Part shown: positions 47,748 to 56,578 of the stretch, piece after piece
Numbering within the stretch: position 1 is the first letter of the stretch
Layout: each line of letters begins with the position of its first letter
Origin: Cryobacterium sp. MP_M3
GTDB lineage: Bacteria > Actinomycetota > Actinomycetes > Actinomycetales > Microbacteriaceae
Direction of reading: 5' to 3'
Assembly: GCF_015752155.1 (NCBI RefSeq)
Contig: NZ_JADOVI010000002.1
Span: 62,001-126,000 of the forward strand
DNA: 64,000 nt
Translations under genes and position numbers: made by a program
Notes under the pieces: generated by a model
What the model was told of the DNA's origin: nothing
The model's database searches: none
The model's input: the letters and a program-made list of their open reading frames with translations, nothing else

Positions 47748-47811
47748 GAGGGTCCTTGCTGGGGAGTGAACAGGAAGAAGAACGGGAAGAGACCGGGTGC
47801 GGATGCCCAGG

Positions 47812-48669
47812 TCAGCGGGCGGGCACGGCCGTCGGCGACGGCCGGTGGGGTTCCGGGCGCACCCGGCCGCCGTGCCGGCTCGCCCGGATGAACAGGGTGA
47901 GGCAGGTCGCGGTGTACCCGGTCCAGACGACCAGTTCGAGCCACGTCGTCACGGGGGAGAAGTTGAGGGTTCCCTTGAGCAGGGTGCCGTACCAGCTGTC
48001 GGGCGGGATCGCCGCGCTCACGTCGAAGGCCAGGCTGTGCTCTCCGGGCAGCAGACCGGCCTCCTGCAGGTCGTGCACCCCGTAGGAGAGCACCCCGGCG
48101 GCGACGACGATCAGGATGCCGCCGGTCCAGGTGAAGAACTTCGCCAGGTTGATCCGCAGCATCCCCGAATACACCAGCCAGCCCAGGCCGACCGCGGTCA
48201 CGATGCCGAGGGCGGCACCGATCAGGGGCAGCGTCGTCTCCCCGGTGGCCTGCACGGCCGCCCAGATGAACAGGGCGGTCTCGATTCCCTCCCGGCCGAC
48301 GGCGACGAACGCGACCACGACGAGGCCGAGCCCGGTGCCGAGCAGGGAACGGTCGATGCTGCCGCGGAGGTGGCCGGACAGGTCACGGGCCGTGCGCAGC
48401 ATCCAGAACACCATCCAGGTGACCAGGCCGGTGGCGGCGATCGACAGAACGCCGCCGATCGTCTCCTGGGCGGCGAAGGAGAGCCCGTAGGTGCCGAAGG
48501 TGAGGGCGGCGCCGATCGCGAGGGCGAGGAGCACCGCGAGGCCGACGCCGAGCCAGATCCGGCGCAGCACGTCGCGGCGGTCGATCTTGACCACGTAGGC
48601 CACGAGGATGGTCACGATCAGCGCGGCTTCGAGGCCTTCACGCAGTCCGATCAGATAATTTGCGAGCAC
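47812..48669 (-). CDS. efeU: High-affinity iron permease EfeU
   Basis: A 285-residue FTR1-like permease with seven membrane segments. The two iron motifs are present: [11 protein letters not shown] (REGLE, residues 10-14) and [11 protein letters not shown] (REGIE, about 157-161). GTG 48669 with AGGAAG upstream gives the family N-terminus [14 protein letters not shown]. It transports iron in concert with EfeO and EfeB. An iron box lies 35-53 bp upstream. Confidence 0.95.
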   Translation of the reverse strand: MLANYLIGLREGLEAALIVTILVAYVVKIDRRDVLRRIWLGVGLAVLLALAIGAALTFGTYGLSFAAQETIGGVLSIAATGLVTWMVFWMLRTARDLSGHLRGSIDRSLLGTGLGLVVVAFVAVGREGIETALFIWAAVQATGETTLPLIGAALGIVTAVGLGWLVYSGMLRINLAKFFTWTGGILIVVAAGVLSYGVHDLQEAGLLPGEHSLAFDVSAAIPPDSWYGTLLKGTLNFSPVTTWLELVVWTGYTATCLTLFIRASRHGGRVRPEPHRPSPTAVPAR

Positions 48670-48703
48670 GGGACTTCCTGGTCGGGGTCGGGGAGCAGCG
48701 AGC

Positions 48704-48722
48704 AAAGGATAGGCTTACCTAA
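48704..48722 (-). promoter_or_regulatory. DtxR/IdeR-type iron box upstream of efeUOB
   Basis: The 19-mer AAAGGATAGGCTTACCTAA matches the palindromic IdeR/DtxR consensus (TTAGGTTAGGCTAACCTAA) at 15 of 19 positions. It lies just before efeU, so the operon should be repressed when iron is plentiful. A weaker partial match (AGGCTACTCTAAC) follows at about 48726-48738. Confidence 0.8.
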
Positions 48723-48812
48723 CTCAGGCTACTCTAACTTCGCCGGGGCCGCCGTGTCCAGCTAGTGTTCTTCAGTGGGTGTCTGCCCGTCGCCTACCTA
48801 GTGGAGCCCAGC

Positions 48813-49835
48813 ATGGTCATGTCCGGCAGCGGAGAGAGCGTCGTCTTCGTGCACGACCGCCCCGGTGACGAGGCGCTGCTCACCGGCGGCACGATCGCCC
48901 GCCTCCGCTCCGACGGTGCCGAGGTCGTGGTGCTGTTCGGGGCCAGGACCCACGGAGACACCGGCGACGACACCGGCGGCAGCGCCGACGTGCGAGCCGC
49001 CTTGGGCGGGCTCGGCGTGAGCGACTGGCGGATGCTGCCGGGCCCGGGCGCAGACCAGGACCCGCACGTCCTGACCGCCCAGGTGGCCGACGTGCTGCTC
49101 GAGGTGGAGGCCACCGCGCTCGTGCTCGGCACCGACGACGCCCGGCTGCAGGCCGCGGCGACCGAGGCCGCCCACGCGGCGGGCATTCCCGTCTTCCAGA
49201 GCAAACGCGTCTCCGGCGCGATCGGCCTGCGCCTGATCGCGATCGACGTGAGCGATCAGGTGGAGCGCAAGCTCGCCGCCATAGCCGCCTATGCGGGGCG
49301 CTGGAGCGTGACCGGCCACTCCGTCGCCCCCGTGACACCGCCGGACGCCGGCGCCGCCGGCGCCGCCGTCGCCACCGGCGCAGGCACGGTCGTCGGCGGG
49401 ACCGAGACCTACGTGCGCCTTCCCCCGCCCCCGGCGCGGCATCCCGCGGAGGTCCCTCCCGGCCCGGGCACCCGGGCGCTGGCCGGCCTGCTCGCCTTCG
49501 TGGTGGGGGTGGCCTTCGGCGTCCTCGGCACGATCGCGCACCAGGCGACGATCGTGCTCGGCCCCGTCACCATCCCGATCGGCCTGGTCCTCGCGCTCGC
49601 CGGAGTGACCGCCCTGCTGGCCGGCCTGCGCCTGGTCGTGGGCGACCGGCTGGTCGTGCTGCTCGCCGCGATCGGCCTGCTCGGCACGATCTTCCTGCTG
49701 TCGCTGCGCAGCGAGGGCGGCTCCGTCCTCGTGCCGCAGGGGCTGCCCGGCACCCTCTGGACGGTGGGTCCGACCCTGGTCGCCACCATCGTGCTCGCCT
49801 GGCCGCGGATTCCGGGCCGCCGCGGTACGGCATAG
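48813..49835 (+). CDS. PIG-L/LmbE-like protein with C-terminal membrane domain
   Basis: ATG 48813 has GGAG upstream. About 340 residues: an N-terminal LmbE-like deacetylase fold (SVVFVHDRPGDEALLTGGTIARLRSDGAEVVVLFGARTHGD) and, after a Pro/Gly linker near 210, four membrane segments (ALAGLLAFVVGVAFGVLGTIA, VTIPIGLVLALAGVTALLAGL, LVVLLAAIGLLGTIFLLSL, LVATIVLAWPRI). The family zinc motif AHPDDE is here VHDRPGDE, so the first His may be misplaced or lost and activity is uncertain. It is divergent from efeU and lies upstream of fdxA. Confidence 0.8.
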   Translation: MVMSGSGESVVFVHDRPGDEALLTGGTIARLRSDGAEVVVLFGARTHGDTGDDTGGSADVRAALGGLGVSDWRMLPGPGADQDPHVLTAQVADVLLEVEATALVLGTDDARLQAAATEAAHAAGIPVFQSKRVSGAIGLRLIAIDVSDQVERKLAAIAAYAGRWSVTGHSVAPVTPPDAGAAGAAVATGAGTVVGGTETYVRLPPPPARHPAEVPPGPGTRALAGLLAFVVGVAFGVLGTIAHQATIVLGPVTIPIGLVLALAGVTALLAGLRLVVGDRLVVLLAAIGLLGTIFLLSLRSEGGSVLVPQGLPGTLWTVGPTLVATIVLAWPRIPGRRGTA

Positions 49836-49871
49836 AATTGCAGTTCCGCTCGTGAAGGGAGCTCGTCACCC

Positions 49872-50189
49872 GTGACCTACGTCATTGCCCTGCCGTGCGT
49901 GGACGTGAAGGATCGCGCCTGCGTGGACGAATGCCCTGTCGACTGCATCTACGAGGGCGACCGTTCGCTCTACATCCACCCCGATGAATGCGTCGACTGC
50001 GGTGCCTGCGAACCGGTCTGCCCGGTCGAGGCGATCTACTACGAAGACGACGTGCCCGAACAGTGGGCCGAGTACTACAAGGCGAACGTCGAGTTCTTCG
50101 ACGACGTCGGGTCTCCCGGCGGAGCGGCCAAGGTCGGCGTCATCCACAAGGACCACCCGATCATCGCCGTCCTTCCCCCGCAGGTCTAG
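49872..50189 (+). CDS. fdxA: Seven-iron ferredoxin FdxA
   Basis: A 105-residue ferredoxin. Cys residues 9, 17, 21, 25, 40, 43, 46 and 50 fit the FdxA arrangement for one 3Fe-4S and one 4Fe-4S cluster (CVDVKDRACVDECPVDCIY, then CVDCGACEPVCPVEAIYYED). The Asp-rich tail is typical. GTG 49872; GAAGGGAG lies about 13 nt upstream. In actinobacteria it serves oxidoreductases as a low-potential electron carrier. dapC follows after 7 bp. Confidence 0.95.
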   Translation: MTYVIALPCVDVKDRACVDECPVDCIYEGDRSLYIHPDECVDCGACEPVCPVEAIYYEDDVPEQWAEYYKANVEFFDDVGSPGGAAKVGVIHKDHPIIAVLPPQV

Positions 50190-50196
50190 ACGGCCC

Positions 50197-51300
50197 GTGC
50201 TCAGGCCGCTGCCCGACTACCCGTGGGACCAGATGGTCCCCTTCGCCGAGCGTGCCCGCGCGCACCCCGGCGGCATCGTGGACCTGTCGATCGGTTCGCC
50301 GGTCGACCCGACGCCCATGCTCATCCGGCAGTCCCTGGCCGACGCCACCGACGCGCACGCCTACCCGCAGACCGCGGGCACCCCGCAGCTGCAGCGGGCG
50401 ATCATCGACTGGTACGCCCGCCGCCGCGGCGTGGCCGGCCTCACCGAGGCCAATGTGCTGCCCACCATCGGGTCGAAGGAACTGGTGGCCCTGCTGCCGT
50501 TCATGCTCGGCCTCGGCGAGGGCGACACCGTCGTGCACCCGGTCGCCGCCTACCCCACCTACGCGATCGGCGCGGCCATGGCCGGGGCGGATGCCGTGGC
50601 CTCCGACGACCCGGCCGACTGGCCGGCCACGACGAAACTGGTCTGGCTGAACAGCCCGGGAAACCCCGACGGGCGCGTGCTCACGGTCGCCGAACTGCGC
50701 CGGGCGGTCGAACGGGCGCGGGAGCTCGGCGCGGTGACCGTCTCCGACGAGTGCTACGCGGAACTGGGCTGGGCCGGACAGTGGGCGAGCGAGCCGATCC
50801 CCAGCATCCTCGACCCCCGCGTGATCGGCACCGACCGCCGCGACGTCCTCGCCATCTACTCCCTCAGCAAGCAGTCGAACATGGCCGGCTACCGCGGTGC
50901 GTTCGCCGCCGGCTGCGCCACCGTTCTCGGCCGGCTGCTCACGGTGCGCAAGCACGCGGGCCTGATGCTCCCGGCCCCGCTCCAGGCCGCCATGGTCACC
51001 GCCCTCGGCGACGACAGCCACGTGGCCGAGCAGAAGGAACTGTACCGGGCCCGGAGGATGCTGCTGCTGCCGGCGCTCGAGGCGGCCGGCTTCCGGATCA
51101 GCCGCAGCGAGGCCGGGCTCTACCTCTGGGCCACCGAGGGGCGCGGCGCCTGGGACTCGATCGGGCGGCTTGCCGACCTCGGGATCCTGGCCGGTCCAGG
51201 CCCGTTCTACGGCGCCGGGGCCGCGGAGTACGTGCGCTTCAGCCTCACCGCCACCGACGAGCGGGTATCCGCCGCCGCCGAGCGGCTCAGCGGCACCTGA
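50197..51300 (+). CDS. dapC: Succinyldiaminopimelate transaminase
   Basis: A 367-residue class I/II aminotransferase, actinobacterial DapC type. It aminates N-succinyl-2-amino-6-ketopimelate from glutamate in lysine/peptidoglycan synthesis. The PLP lysine is K225 in SLSKQSNMAGYR. WLNSPGNPDGR and YVRFSLTATDERV are family-typical. GTG 50197. Position between fdxA and gltA, with dapD and dapE nearby, supports DapC over other aminotransferases. Confidence 0.93.
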   Translation: MLRPLPDYPWDQMVPFAERARAHPGGIVDLSIGSPVDPTPMLIRQSLADATDAHAYPQTAGTPQLQRAIIDWYARRRGVAGLTEANVLPTIGSKELVALLPFMLGLGEGDTVVHPVAAYPTYAIGAAMAGADAVASDDPADWPATTKLVWLNSPGNPDGRVLTVAELRRAVERARELGAVTVSDECYAELGWAGQWASEPIPSILDPRVIGTDRRDVLAIYSLSKQSNMAGYRGAFAAGCATVLGRLLTVRKHAGLMLPAPLQAAMVTALGDDSHVAEQKELYRARRMLLLPALEAAGFRISRSEAGLYLWATEGRGAWDSIGRLADLGILAGPGPFYGAGAAEYVRFSLTATDERVSAAAERLSGT

Positions 51301-51310
51301 TGACACCGGT

Positions 51311-51345
51311 CGCGACCGGCTCGACCACCGGTGGTGCCGGTCGCG
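51311..51345. repeat. Intergenic palindrome, relative of the 27059 repeat
   Basis: Outer arms CGCGACCGGC (51311-51320) and GCCGGTCGCG (51336-51345), then an inner perfect ACCACC/GGTGGT stem with a TCG bulge. It lies 11 nt after dapC, may terminate it, and shares the CGACCACCGG-type core with the longer palindrome after gcvP. Confidence 0.6.
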
Positions 51346-51547
51346 GCGCCCCGCCCGGGCTCGATCGAGGCTTGTGGACAATCACCAACGAAACCCGGGC
51401 ATTCTTATCGGATGCAACAGTAGGCGGTCGGGCCGATTAGGCTGTATCAGCGTTGACGTCTCCAGCCACACCGGTGTGCTGTGTAGAAGACCGCGCGCCG
51501 AGAGGCAGTGATACTCAGTGACACTCAGTGATACCCAGGGAGCCGCC

Positions 51548-52858
51548 GTGAGCGAGAACGCACAGCGAACACCGTCCATCGATCCGCAAAAGGCCAGCCT
51601 GACCTTCCCCGGAGGGTCGGCGGAATTCCCGATCGTGCGCGGCACGGCCGGCGCGTCCGGCCTGGACATCTCGAGCCTCACCCGCCAGACCGGCCTGATC
51701 ACCCTCGACTCCGGGTTCGTGAACACCGCGGCCACGAGGTCGGCGATCACGTTCATCGACGGCGAGAAGGGCATCCTGCGCTATCGCGGCTACCCGATCG
51801 AGCAGATCGCCCAGAACTCCAACTTCCTCGAGACGGCCTGGCTGCTGATCTACGGGGCGCTGCCCAGCGCGAGCGAACTCGCCGCCTTCGACCAGCGGAT
51901 CCGCCGGCACACCCTTCTGCACGAAGACCTGCGACGCCTCTTCGACGTGCTGCCGTACAACGCGCACCCGATGTCGGTGCTGTCCTCCGGCACCTCCGCC
52001 CTCGCGGCGTACTACCAGGACGCCCTCGACCCGAACGACCCGATCCAGGTCGAACTGGCCACGGTGCACCTGCTGGCCAAGCTTCCGGTGATGGCGGCCT
52101 ACGCCTACAAGAAGAGCATCGGCCAGGCCTTCCTCTACCCCGACAACTCGCTCGGCTACGTCGACAACTTTCTCCGGCTGATCTTCGGCACGCTGGCCGA
52201 GCCGTACGAGGTGAACCCCGTCGTGAGCAAGGCGCTCGAGCGCCTCCTGATGCTGCACGAGGACCACGAGCAGAACGCGTCGACGTCGACCGTGCGCCTG
52301 GTCGGATCGACCGAGGCGAACCTGTTCGCGTCGGTGTCGGCCGGCATCAACGCCCTCTCCGGGCCCCTGCACGGCGGCGCGAACGAGGCCGTGCTCAAGA
52401 TGCTCGGCGAGATCAAGGCCTCGGGCGAGGGTGTGGAGAAGTTCGTCGAACGGGTCAAGAACAAGGAACAGGGCGTGCGCCTGATGGGCTTCGGCCACCG
52501 GGTCTACAAGAACTACGACCCGCGGGCCACCCTGGTCAAGGAGAGCGCCGACGAGGTCCTCGCCGCGCTCGGCGTCAAGGACGACCTGCTCGACATCGCC
52601 AAGGAGCTCGAGCACATCGCCCTGAACGACGATTACTTCCGGGAACGCAAGCTGTACCCGAACGTGGACTTCTACACCGGCGTCATCTACAAGGCGATGG
52701 GATTCCCGACGAGCATGTTCACCGTGCTCTTCGCCATCGGCCGCCTGCCCGGCTGGGTCGCGCACTGGCGTGAGATGAACGAGGACCCGACGACCAAGAT
52801 CGGCCGTCCCCAGCAGCTGTACATCGGCTCGCCGGAGCGCGACTTCCCGAAGCGCTGA
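51548..52858 (+). CDS. gltA: Citrate synthase
   Basis: A 436-residue type II citrate synthase condensing oxaloacetate and acetyl-CoA. GTG 51548 is preferred for the AGGGAG 6 nt before it; an earlier in-frame start at 51518 would lack one. Catalytic regions: SVSAGINALSGPLHGGANEAVL (His), RLMGFGHRVYKNYDPRA (His/Arg) and LYPNVDFYTGVIYKAMG (Asp). N-terminal LTFPGGSAEFPIVRGT belongs to the beta domain of the type II hexamer form. Confidence 0.96.
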   Translation: MSENAQRTPSIDPQKASLTFPGGSAEFPIVRGTAGASGLDISSLTRQTGLITLDSGFVNTAATRSAITFIDGEKGILRYRGYPIEQIAQNSNFLETAWLLIYGALPSASELAAFDQRIRRHTLLHEDLRRLFDVLPYNAHPMSVLSSGTSALAAYYQDALDPNDPIQVELATVHLLAKLPVMAAYAYKKSIGQAFLYPDNSLGYVDNFLRLIFGTLAEPYEVNPVVSKALERLLMLHEDHEQNASTSTVRLVGSTEANLFASVSAGINALSGPLHGGANEAVLKMLGEIKASGEGVEKFVERVKNKEQGVRLMGFGHRVYKNYDPRATLVKESADEVLAALGVKDDLLDIAKELEHIALNDDYFRERKLYPNVDFYTGVIYKAMGFPTSMFTVLFAIGRLPGWVAHWREMNEDPTTKIGRPQQLYIGSPERDFPKR

Positions 52859-52912
52859 TCGTTCGGCAGCGCTGGGTCGTTCGGCAGCGCTGGGTCGTTC
52901 GGCAGCGCTGGG
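52859..52912. repeat. 18-bp perfect tandem repeat, three copies
   Basis: TCGTTCGGCAGCGCTGGG occurs at 52859-52876, 52877-52894 and 52895-52912 without a mismatch, starting on the base after the gltA stop and ending 11 bp before the convergent gene. Each unit contains the palindrome AGCGCT. It is a candidate variable-number locus. Confidence 0.9.
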
Positions 52913-52923
52913 CTCCGGGCGGG

Positions 52924-55536
52924 CTACCGGCCCGCGCGGAGTTCCAGGGTGTCCGTCGCCGCCGCGCGCACGGCGGCGAGGGAGAACAGCCAGGGCCTGG
53001 TCTCCTGGTGCTGCCACAGCGCCGTCTGGTCGGCGTAGTTCGGGTGGAATGCGTGACCTGAACTGCCGGTCAGGTTCAGCCAGGTCGAGTCGTCCCAGTC
53101 GGCCAGGCTGACCACCTCGCGCATCGAGGGCACCCAGTCGACCGTGTAGCCGGCCGTGGCATCCCAGCCGACTGCGTCGACGACGGATGACCCGCCGGCC
53201 AGTTCATACGGGCCCCGGTTGAACAGCCACTCCAGCGGGGCCACGCCCGACTTGCCGAAGCTGGCGTTGGTGACCTCGAGGGTGTGGATGCTACCCCACC
53301 GCCAGGCGGAGGCATCCGGCCCCATCAGCCGCTCGCCCTCGGCGGCGGCCTGCTTGAGCGCCCGCTGGAGCATGCTGTCCCGCCCGGCCGAGCCGACCCT
53401 GGCGTTCTTCCACCACGGCGAGTCGGGCTCGTCGAGCAGGGCGATCACGACCGCGTAGGCCCGGTCGCCGCCGGTGAGCCAGGTGGACTCGGGCAGTTTC
53501 GTGTCGAACAGGTCGGCCAGCAGGTTCCGCCAGACGATGTTGAAGTAGGCGGCGGCGGCACTGTCGCTCTCCAGCCGGTAGTCCCAGCCGTCGAACAGGG
53601 CCAGGGCAGCGCGGGTCTGCTCGGTCTGCCCGGTCGACTTGACCGCCTGCAGCACCGGCACCAGCCGGGCGGCGAGCGGGCTGAACGTGTCGGCCTGGAT
53701 CTCGCTCATCATGGCCGGGGTCATCGGCGTGCCGTTGTCGATCAGCGCCTGCAGCCGGGCGGTGATCTCGGTCGCCCGATAGCCGAGGTCCCAGTCCCTG
53801 GTGATCAGGTAGGGGTAGTCGGCTCCGACCGGGGCGTTGTTGGCCGTCACGATGAATCCGCTGGCCGGGTTCAGCGTCTGGGGCAGCGCGTCGAACGGGA
53901 TGTACCCGTCCCAGCCGTACTGGCTGGTCCAGCCGGGCACCGGGACGGTGCCGTCGCCGGCCCGGCGGATCGGGATGAGGCCGGGCGCCTGGTAGCCGAT
54001 GTTGCCGTCGACGTCGGCGTAGACCAGGTTCTGCGACGGCACGTCGAAGAGCGAGGCCGCCCGCCGGAAGCTCGCCCAATCGGTGGCGGCGCCGAGCGCG
54101 AAGATGGCGGCGGCGGTGTGCCCGGGGGTCAGGGCCGTCCACTGCAGCGACAGCTGGTAGCCCGTCTCCGTGGTGGCAGGCGGCAGGTCGGCCGCTTCCG
54201 GGTAGTCGGCGGCGATGGCCGGGAAGGCGCTGCCCTGCAGGTCGCTGACGATCGGGCCGTGTTCGGTCGACCGGATCCGGATCGTCACCGCGGGGCCGCC
54301 GGCGACCCGGATCTTCTCGGTGCGCACCTGGATCGGTTTGGCGGCCCCGTCGTACTCGTAGCTGTCCCCGGTGACCTTCTCGAGGTAGAGGTCGGCGACA
54401 TCCGGGCCCAGGTTGGTGAAGCCCCAGGCGATCCTCGCGTTGTGGCCGATGATGATGCCGGGCAGCCCGGAGAAGCCGTAGCCGGCCAGGTCGAACGGGC
54501 AGTCCGCGGTGACGGACGTACAGCGCAGCCCCACCTGGTACCAGACCGACGGCATCACGGCGCCCAGGTGCGGGTCGTTGGCGAGGATCGGCTTGCCGGT
54601 CGCGGTGTGAGCCCCCGACACGACCCAGGAGTTGGAGCCGATCTCCCCGCCGGCCGGCCCGAGCAGCTCGGGCACGGCCGAGAGTGTGTCGTGCAGGCCG
54701 CCGAGCGTCGACGCCAGTGCGGCCTCCGCGCCGGCCGCCCCGGGAGCCGCCGCCACGGGATCCGCCGCCACGGGCGATGGGGTGACGGATGCCGCAACGG
54801 CCGCGGCGCCGGCCGGCATCCCGCCGACGATGGTCGGGTGCGCGGTGTAGGGGTAGTCCGGATGCAACCGGGCGACCTCCGCGGGATTCAGGCTGCCGGC
54901 CAGCATGGCCCGGTCGATCTCGTCGTCGAGGTTGGAGCGCAGGTCCCAGGCCATCGCCTTGAGCCAGGCAACGGAGTCGGCCGGCGTCCACGGCTCCGGG
55001 GTGTAGCCCGGGTTCTGCACGGCGAGCACCGCGTATTCGAGGGAGAGGTCGGCGCCGCTGTGCCCGGCCAGGTAGGCGTTCACCCCGTCGGCGTAGGACT
55101 GGTAATAGCCGAGGGTGACCGGGTCGAGCAGCGCCACTTCCTGCTCGGCCACGGCACGCCAGCCGAGGGTGCGGATGAAGGTGTCGGTGCCGACCTGGCT
55201 CGCACCGAACAGCTCGGAAAGCCGCCCGCTCGTCACGTGCCGGCGGAAGTCCATCTCCCAGAACCGGTCCTGGGCGTGCACGTAGCCCTCCGCCCTGAAC
55301 AGGTCGCCGGCGTTGCGGGCCAGGATCTGCGGGATACCGGCCTGGTCGCGGTACACGGTCACGTCGGCGCCCTGCCCCGGCAGCGTCACCTGCCCGGACA
55401 GGGCGGGGAAGGAACGGACGACCGTCCACACGCCCAGGCCGGTGCCGACCAGGGCGAGGCTGAGCACGACCGCGAGCACGGCGAGGGCGGACCTGATCCT
55501 GCGGTGGCGCCTGCTGCGCGGTGCGTCGGTTCCCAC
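52924..55536 (-). CDS. Penicillin acylase family protein (Ntn hydrolase)
   Basis: An 870-residue N-terminal-nucleophile hydrolase precursor. An N-terminal hydrophobic segment (ALAVLAVVLSLALVGTGLGVW) anchors or exports it. The alpha part contains RDQAGIPQILARNAGDLFRAEGYVHAQDRFWEMD. The Ala/Pro-rich spacer is about 240-275. The autoprocessing site GGEIGSNSWVVSG makes S301 the N-terminal Ser of the beta chain. NDPHLGAVMPSVWYQ follows. It may act on N-acyl amides such as acyl-homoserine lactones or acyl amino acids; the substrate is unknown. GTG 55536 has AAGGAG upstream. Confidence 0.92.
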   Translation of the reverse strand: MGTDAPRSRRHRRIRSALAVLAVVLSLALVGTGLGVWTVVRSFPALSGQVTLPGQGADVTVYRDQAGIPQILARNAGDLFRAEGYVHAQDRFWEMDFRRHVTSGRLSELFGASQVGTDTFIRTLGWRAVAEQEVALLDPVTLGYYQSYADGVNAYLAGHSGADLSLEYAVLAVQNPGYTPEPWTPADSVAWLKAMAWDLRSNLDDEIDRAMLAGSLNPAEVARLHPDYPYTAHPTIVGGMPAGAAAVAASVTPSPVAADPVAAAPGAAGAEAALASTLGGLHDTLSAVPELLGPAGGEIGSNSWVVSGAHTATGKPILANDPHLGAVMPSVWYQVGLRCTSVTADCPFDLAGYGFSGLPGIIIGHNARIAWGFTNLGPDVADLYLEKVTGDSYEYDGAAKPIQVRTEKIRVAGGPAVTIRIRSTEHGPIVSDLQGSAFPAIAADYPEAADLPPATTETGYQLSLQWTALTPGHTAAAIFALGAATDWASFRRAASLFDVPSQNLVYADVDGNIGYQAPGLIPIRRAGDGTVPVPGWTSQYGWDGYIPFDALPQTLNPASGFIVTANNAPVGADYPYLITRDWDLGYRATEITARLQALIDNGTPMTPAMMSEIQADTFSPLAARLVPVLQAVKSTGQTEQTRAALALFDGWDYRLESDSAAAAYFNIVWRNLLADLFDTKLPESTWLTGGDRAYAVVIALLDEPDSPWWKNARVGSAGRDSMLQRALKQAAAEGERLMGPDASAWRWGSIHTLEVTNASFGKSGVAPLEWLFNRGPYELAGGSSVVDAVGWDATAGYTVDWVPSMREVVSLADWDDSTWLNLTGSSGHAFHPNYADQTALWQHQETRPWLFSLAAVRAAATDTLELRAGR

Positions 55537-55580
55537 ATCACTCCTTTGTGACTGGCAGCGTACTCCCGCGCAGGGGTCCG

Positions 55581-56561
55581 CTAGGCGTGCAGTTGCTCGT
55601 TCAGCAAGATGCCGGTTCCGCTGCGCTGGAGCACCTCGACCGCCCCGGAGACCGAGTTGCGGCGGAAGAGCAGGTTCGGCACCCCGGAGAGTTCGACGGC
55701 CTTCATCGTGCGGGCCTTGCCGTCGGCGGTGCGCGGCTGGTCGGGCAGCGTGACCTTGGTGCCCGCGGTCACGTACAGCCCCGCCTCGACCACGGTGTCG
55801 TCGCCGATCGAGATGCCGACGCCGGAGTTGGCGCCGAGCAGCGCACGCTCTCCGATCGACACCCGCTCGGTGCCGCCGCCGGACAGCGTGCCCATGATCG
55901 ACGCCCCACCGCCGATATCGGCGCCGTCGCCGACGACGACACCCTGGGAGATCCGGCCCTCGACCATCGACGTGCCGAGCGTGCCGGCGTTGAAGTTGAC
56001 GAAGCCCTCATGCATGACCGTGGTGCCGGGGGAGAGGTAGGCACCCAGGCGCACCCGGGACGCGTCGGCGATCCGCACCCGGTCGGGCGTGACGTAGTTC
56101 AGCAACGGCGGGAACTTGTCGATCCCGGTGGCCTGGATGCCGGCGCGCTGCAGCGCGGGGCGGAGCCGGGCGAAGTCGGCGGGCAGCATCGGGCCGGCAG
56201 TGGTCCAGGCCACGGTGGGGAGGTGCCCGAAGATGCCGTCGAGGTTGATGCTGTTGGGGCGCACGAGGAGGTGGGAGAGCAGGTGCAGGCGCAGGTAGGC
56301 ATCCGAGGTGCCGGCCGGGGCCGCGGCCAGGTCGATCTCGACGGTGACGGCCTCGATCCGCACGGCCCGGCGGGGGTCGTCCCCGGCGAACTCCTCCAGC
56401 TCGGACGGCACGATCCAGCGGTCGCGCCCCGGCGGCAGGGTGCCGAGGCTGGGGGCCGGGAACCAGGTGTCCAGCACCGTGCCGTCACCGGCGACGGTGG
56501 CCAGGCCGTACCCCCAGGCGTTGGCGGGGACGGTGGACTGCGGGGACACTGCGGTGATCAT
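55581..56561 (-). CDS. dapD: Tetrahydrodipicolinate N-succinyltransferase
   Basis: A 326-residue actinobacterial DapD (longer than the E. coli type) with a left-handed beta-helix of hexapeptide repeats ([32 protein letters not shown], then [27 protein letters not shown]). It succinylates tetrahydrodipicolinate in the lysine/diaminopimelate pathway. Its ATG is only 17 bp from the divergent dapE GTG, and its -10-like TAATCT ends 6 nt before the ATG, so the mRNA is probably leaderless. Confidence 0.95.
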   Translation of the reverse strand: MITAVSPQSTVPANAWGYGLATVAGDGTVLDTWFPAPSLGTLPPGRDRWIVPSELEEFAGDDPRRAVRIEAVTVEIDLAAAPAGTSDAYLRLHLLSHLLVRPNSINLDGIFGHLPTVAWTTAGPMLPADFARLRPALQRAGIQATGIDKFPPLLNYVTPDRVRIADASRVRLGAYLSPGTTVMHEGFVNFNAGTLGTSMVEGRISQGVVVGDGADIGGGASIMGTLSGGGTERVSIGERALLGANSGVGISIGDDTVVEAGLYVTAGTKVTLPDQPRTADGKARTMKAVELSGVPNLLFRRNSVSGAVEVLQRSGTGILLNEQLHA

Positions 56562-56566
56562 GGCTC

Positions 56567-56573
56567 TAGATTA
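56567..56573. promoter_or_regulatory. Overlapping divergent -10 elements of dapD and dapE
   Basis: On the + strand TAGATT (56567-56572) is followed by 6 nt and then the dapE GTG. On the minus strand TAATCT (56573-56568) is followed by 6 nt and then the dapD ATG. With usual spacing, transcription starts on the first base of each start codon. The two hexamers share five positions, so polymerase can occupy only one promoter at a time. A GGGACA -35-like word lies at 56543-56548 for dapE. Confidence 0.6.
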
Positions 56574-56578
56574 GTAGG

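Noticed and set aside
53284..55551. Very long (755-codon) frame antisense to the penicillin-acylase gene, and similar long frames opposite rmuC, ychF, typA and gcvP
   Set aside because: These are typical high-GC antisense shadows: Arg/Gly/Asp-rich with no domains, while the other strand encodes recognisable proteins.
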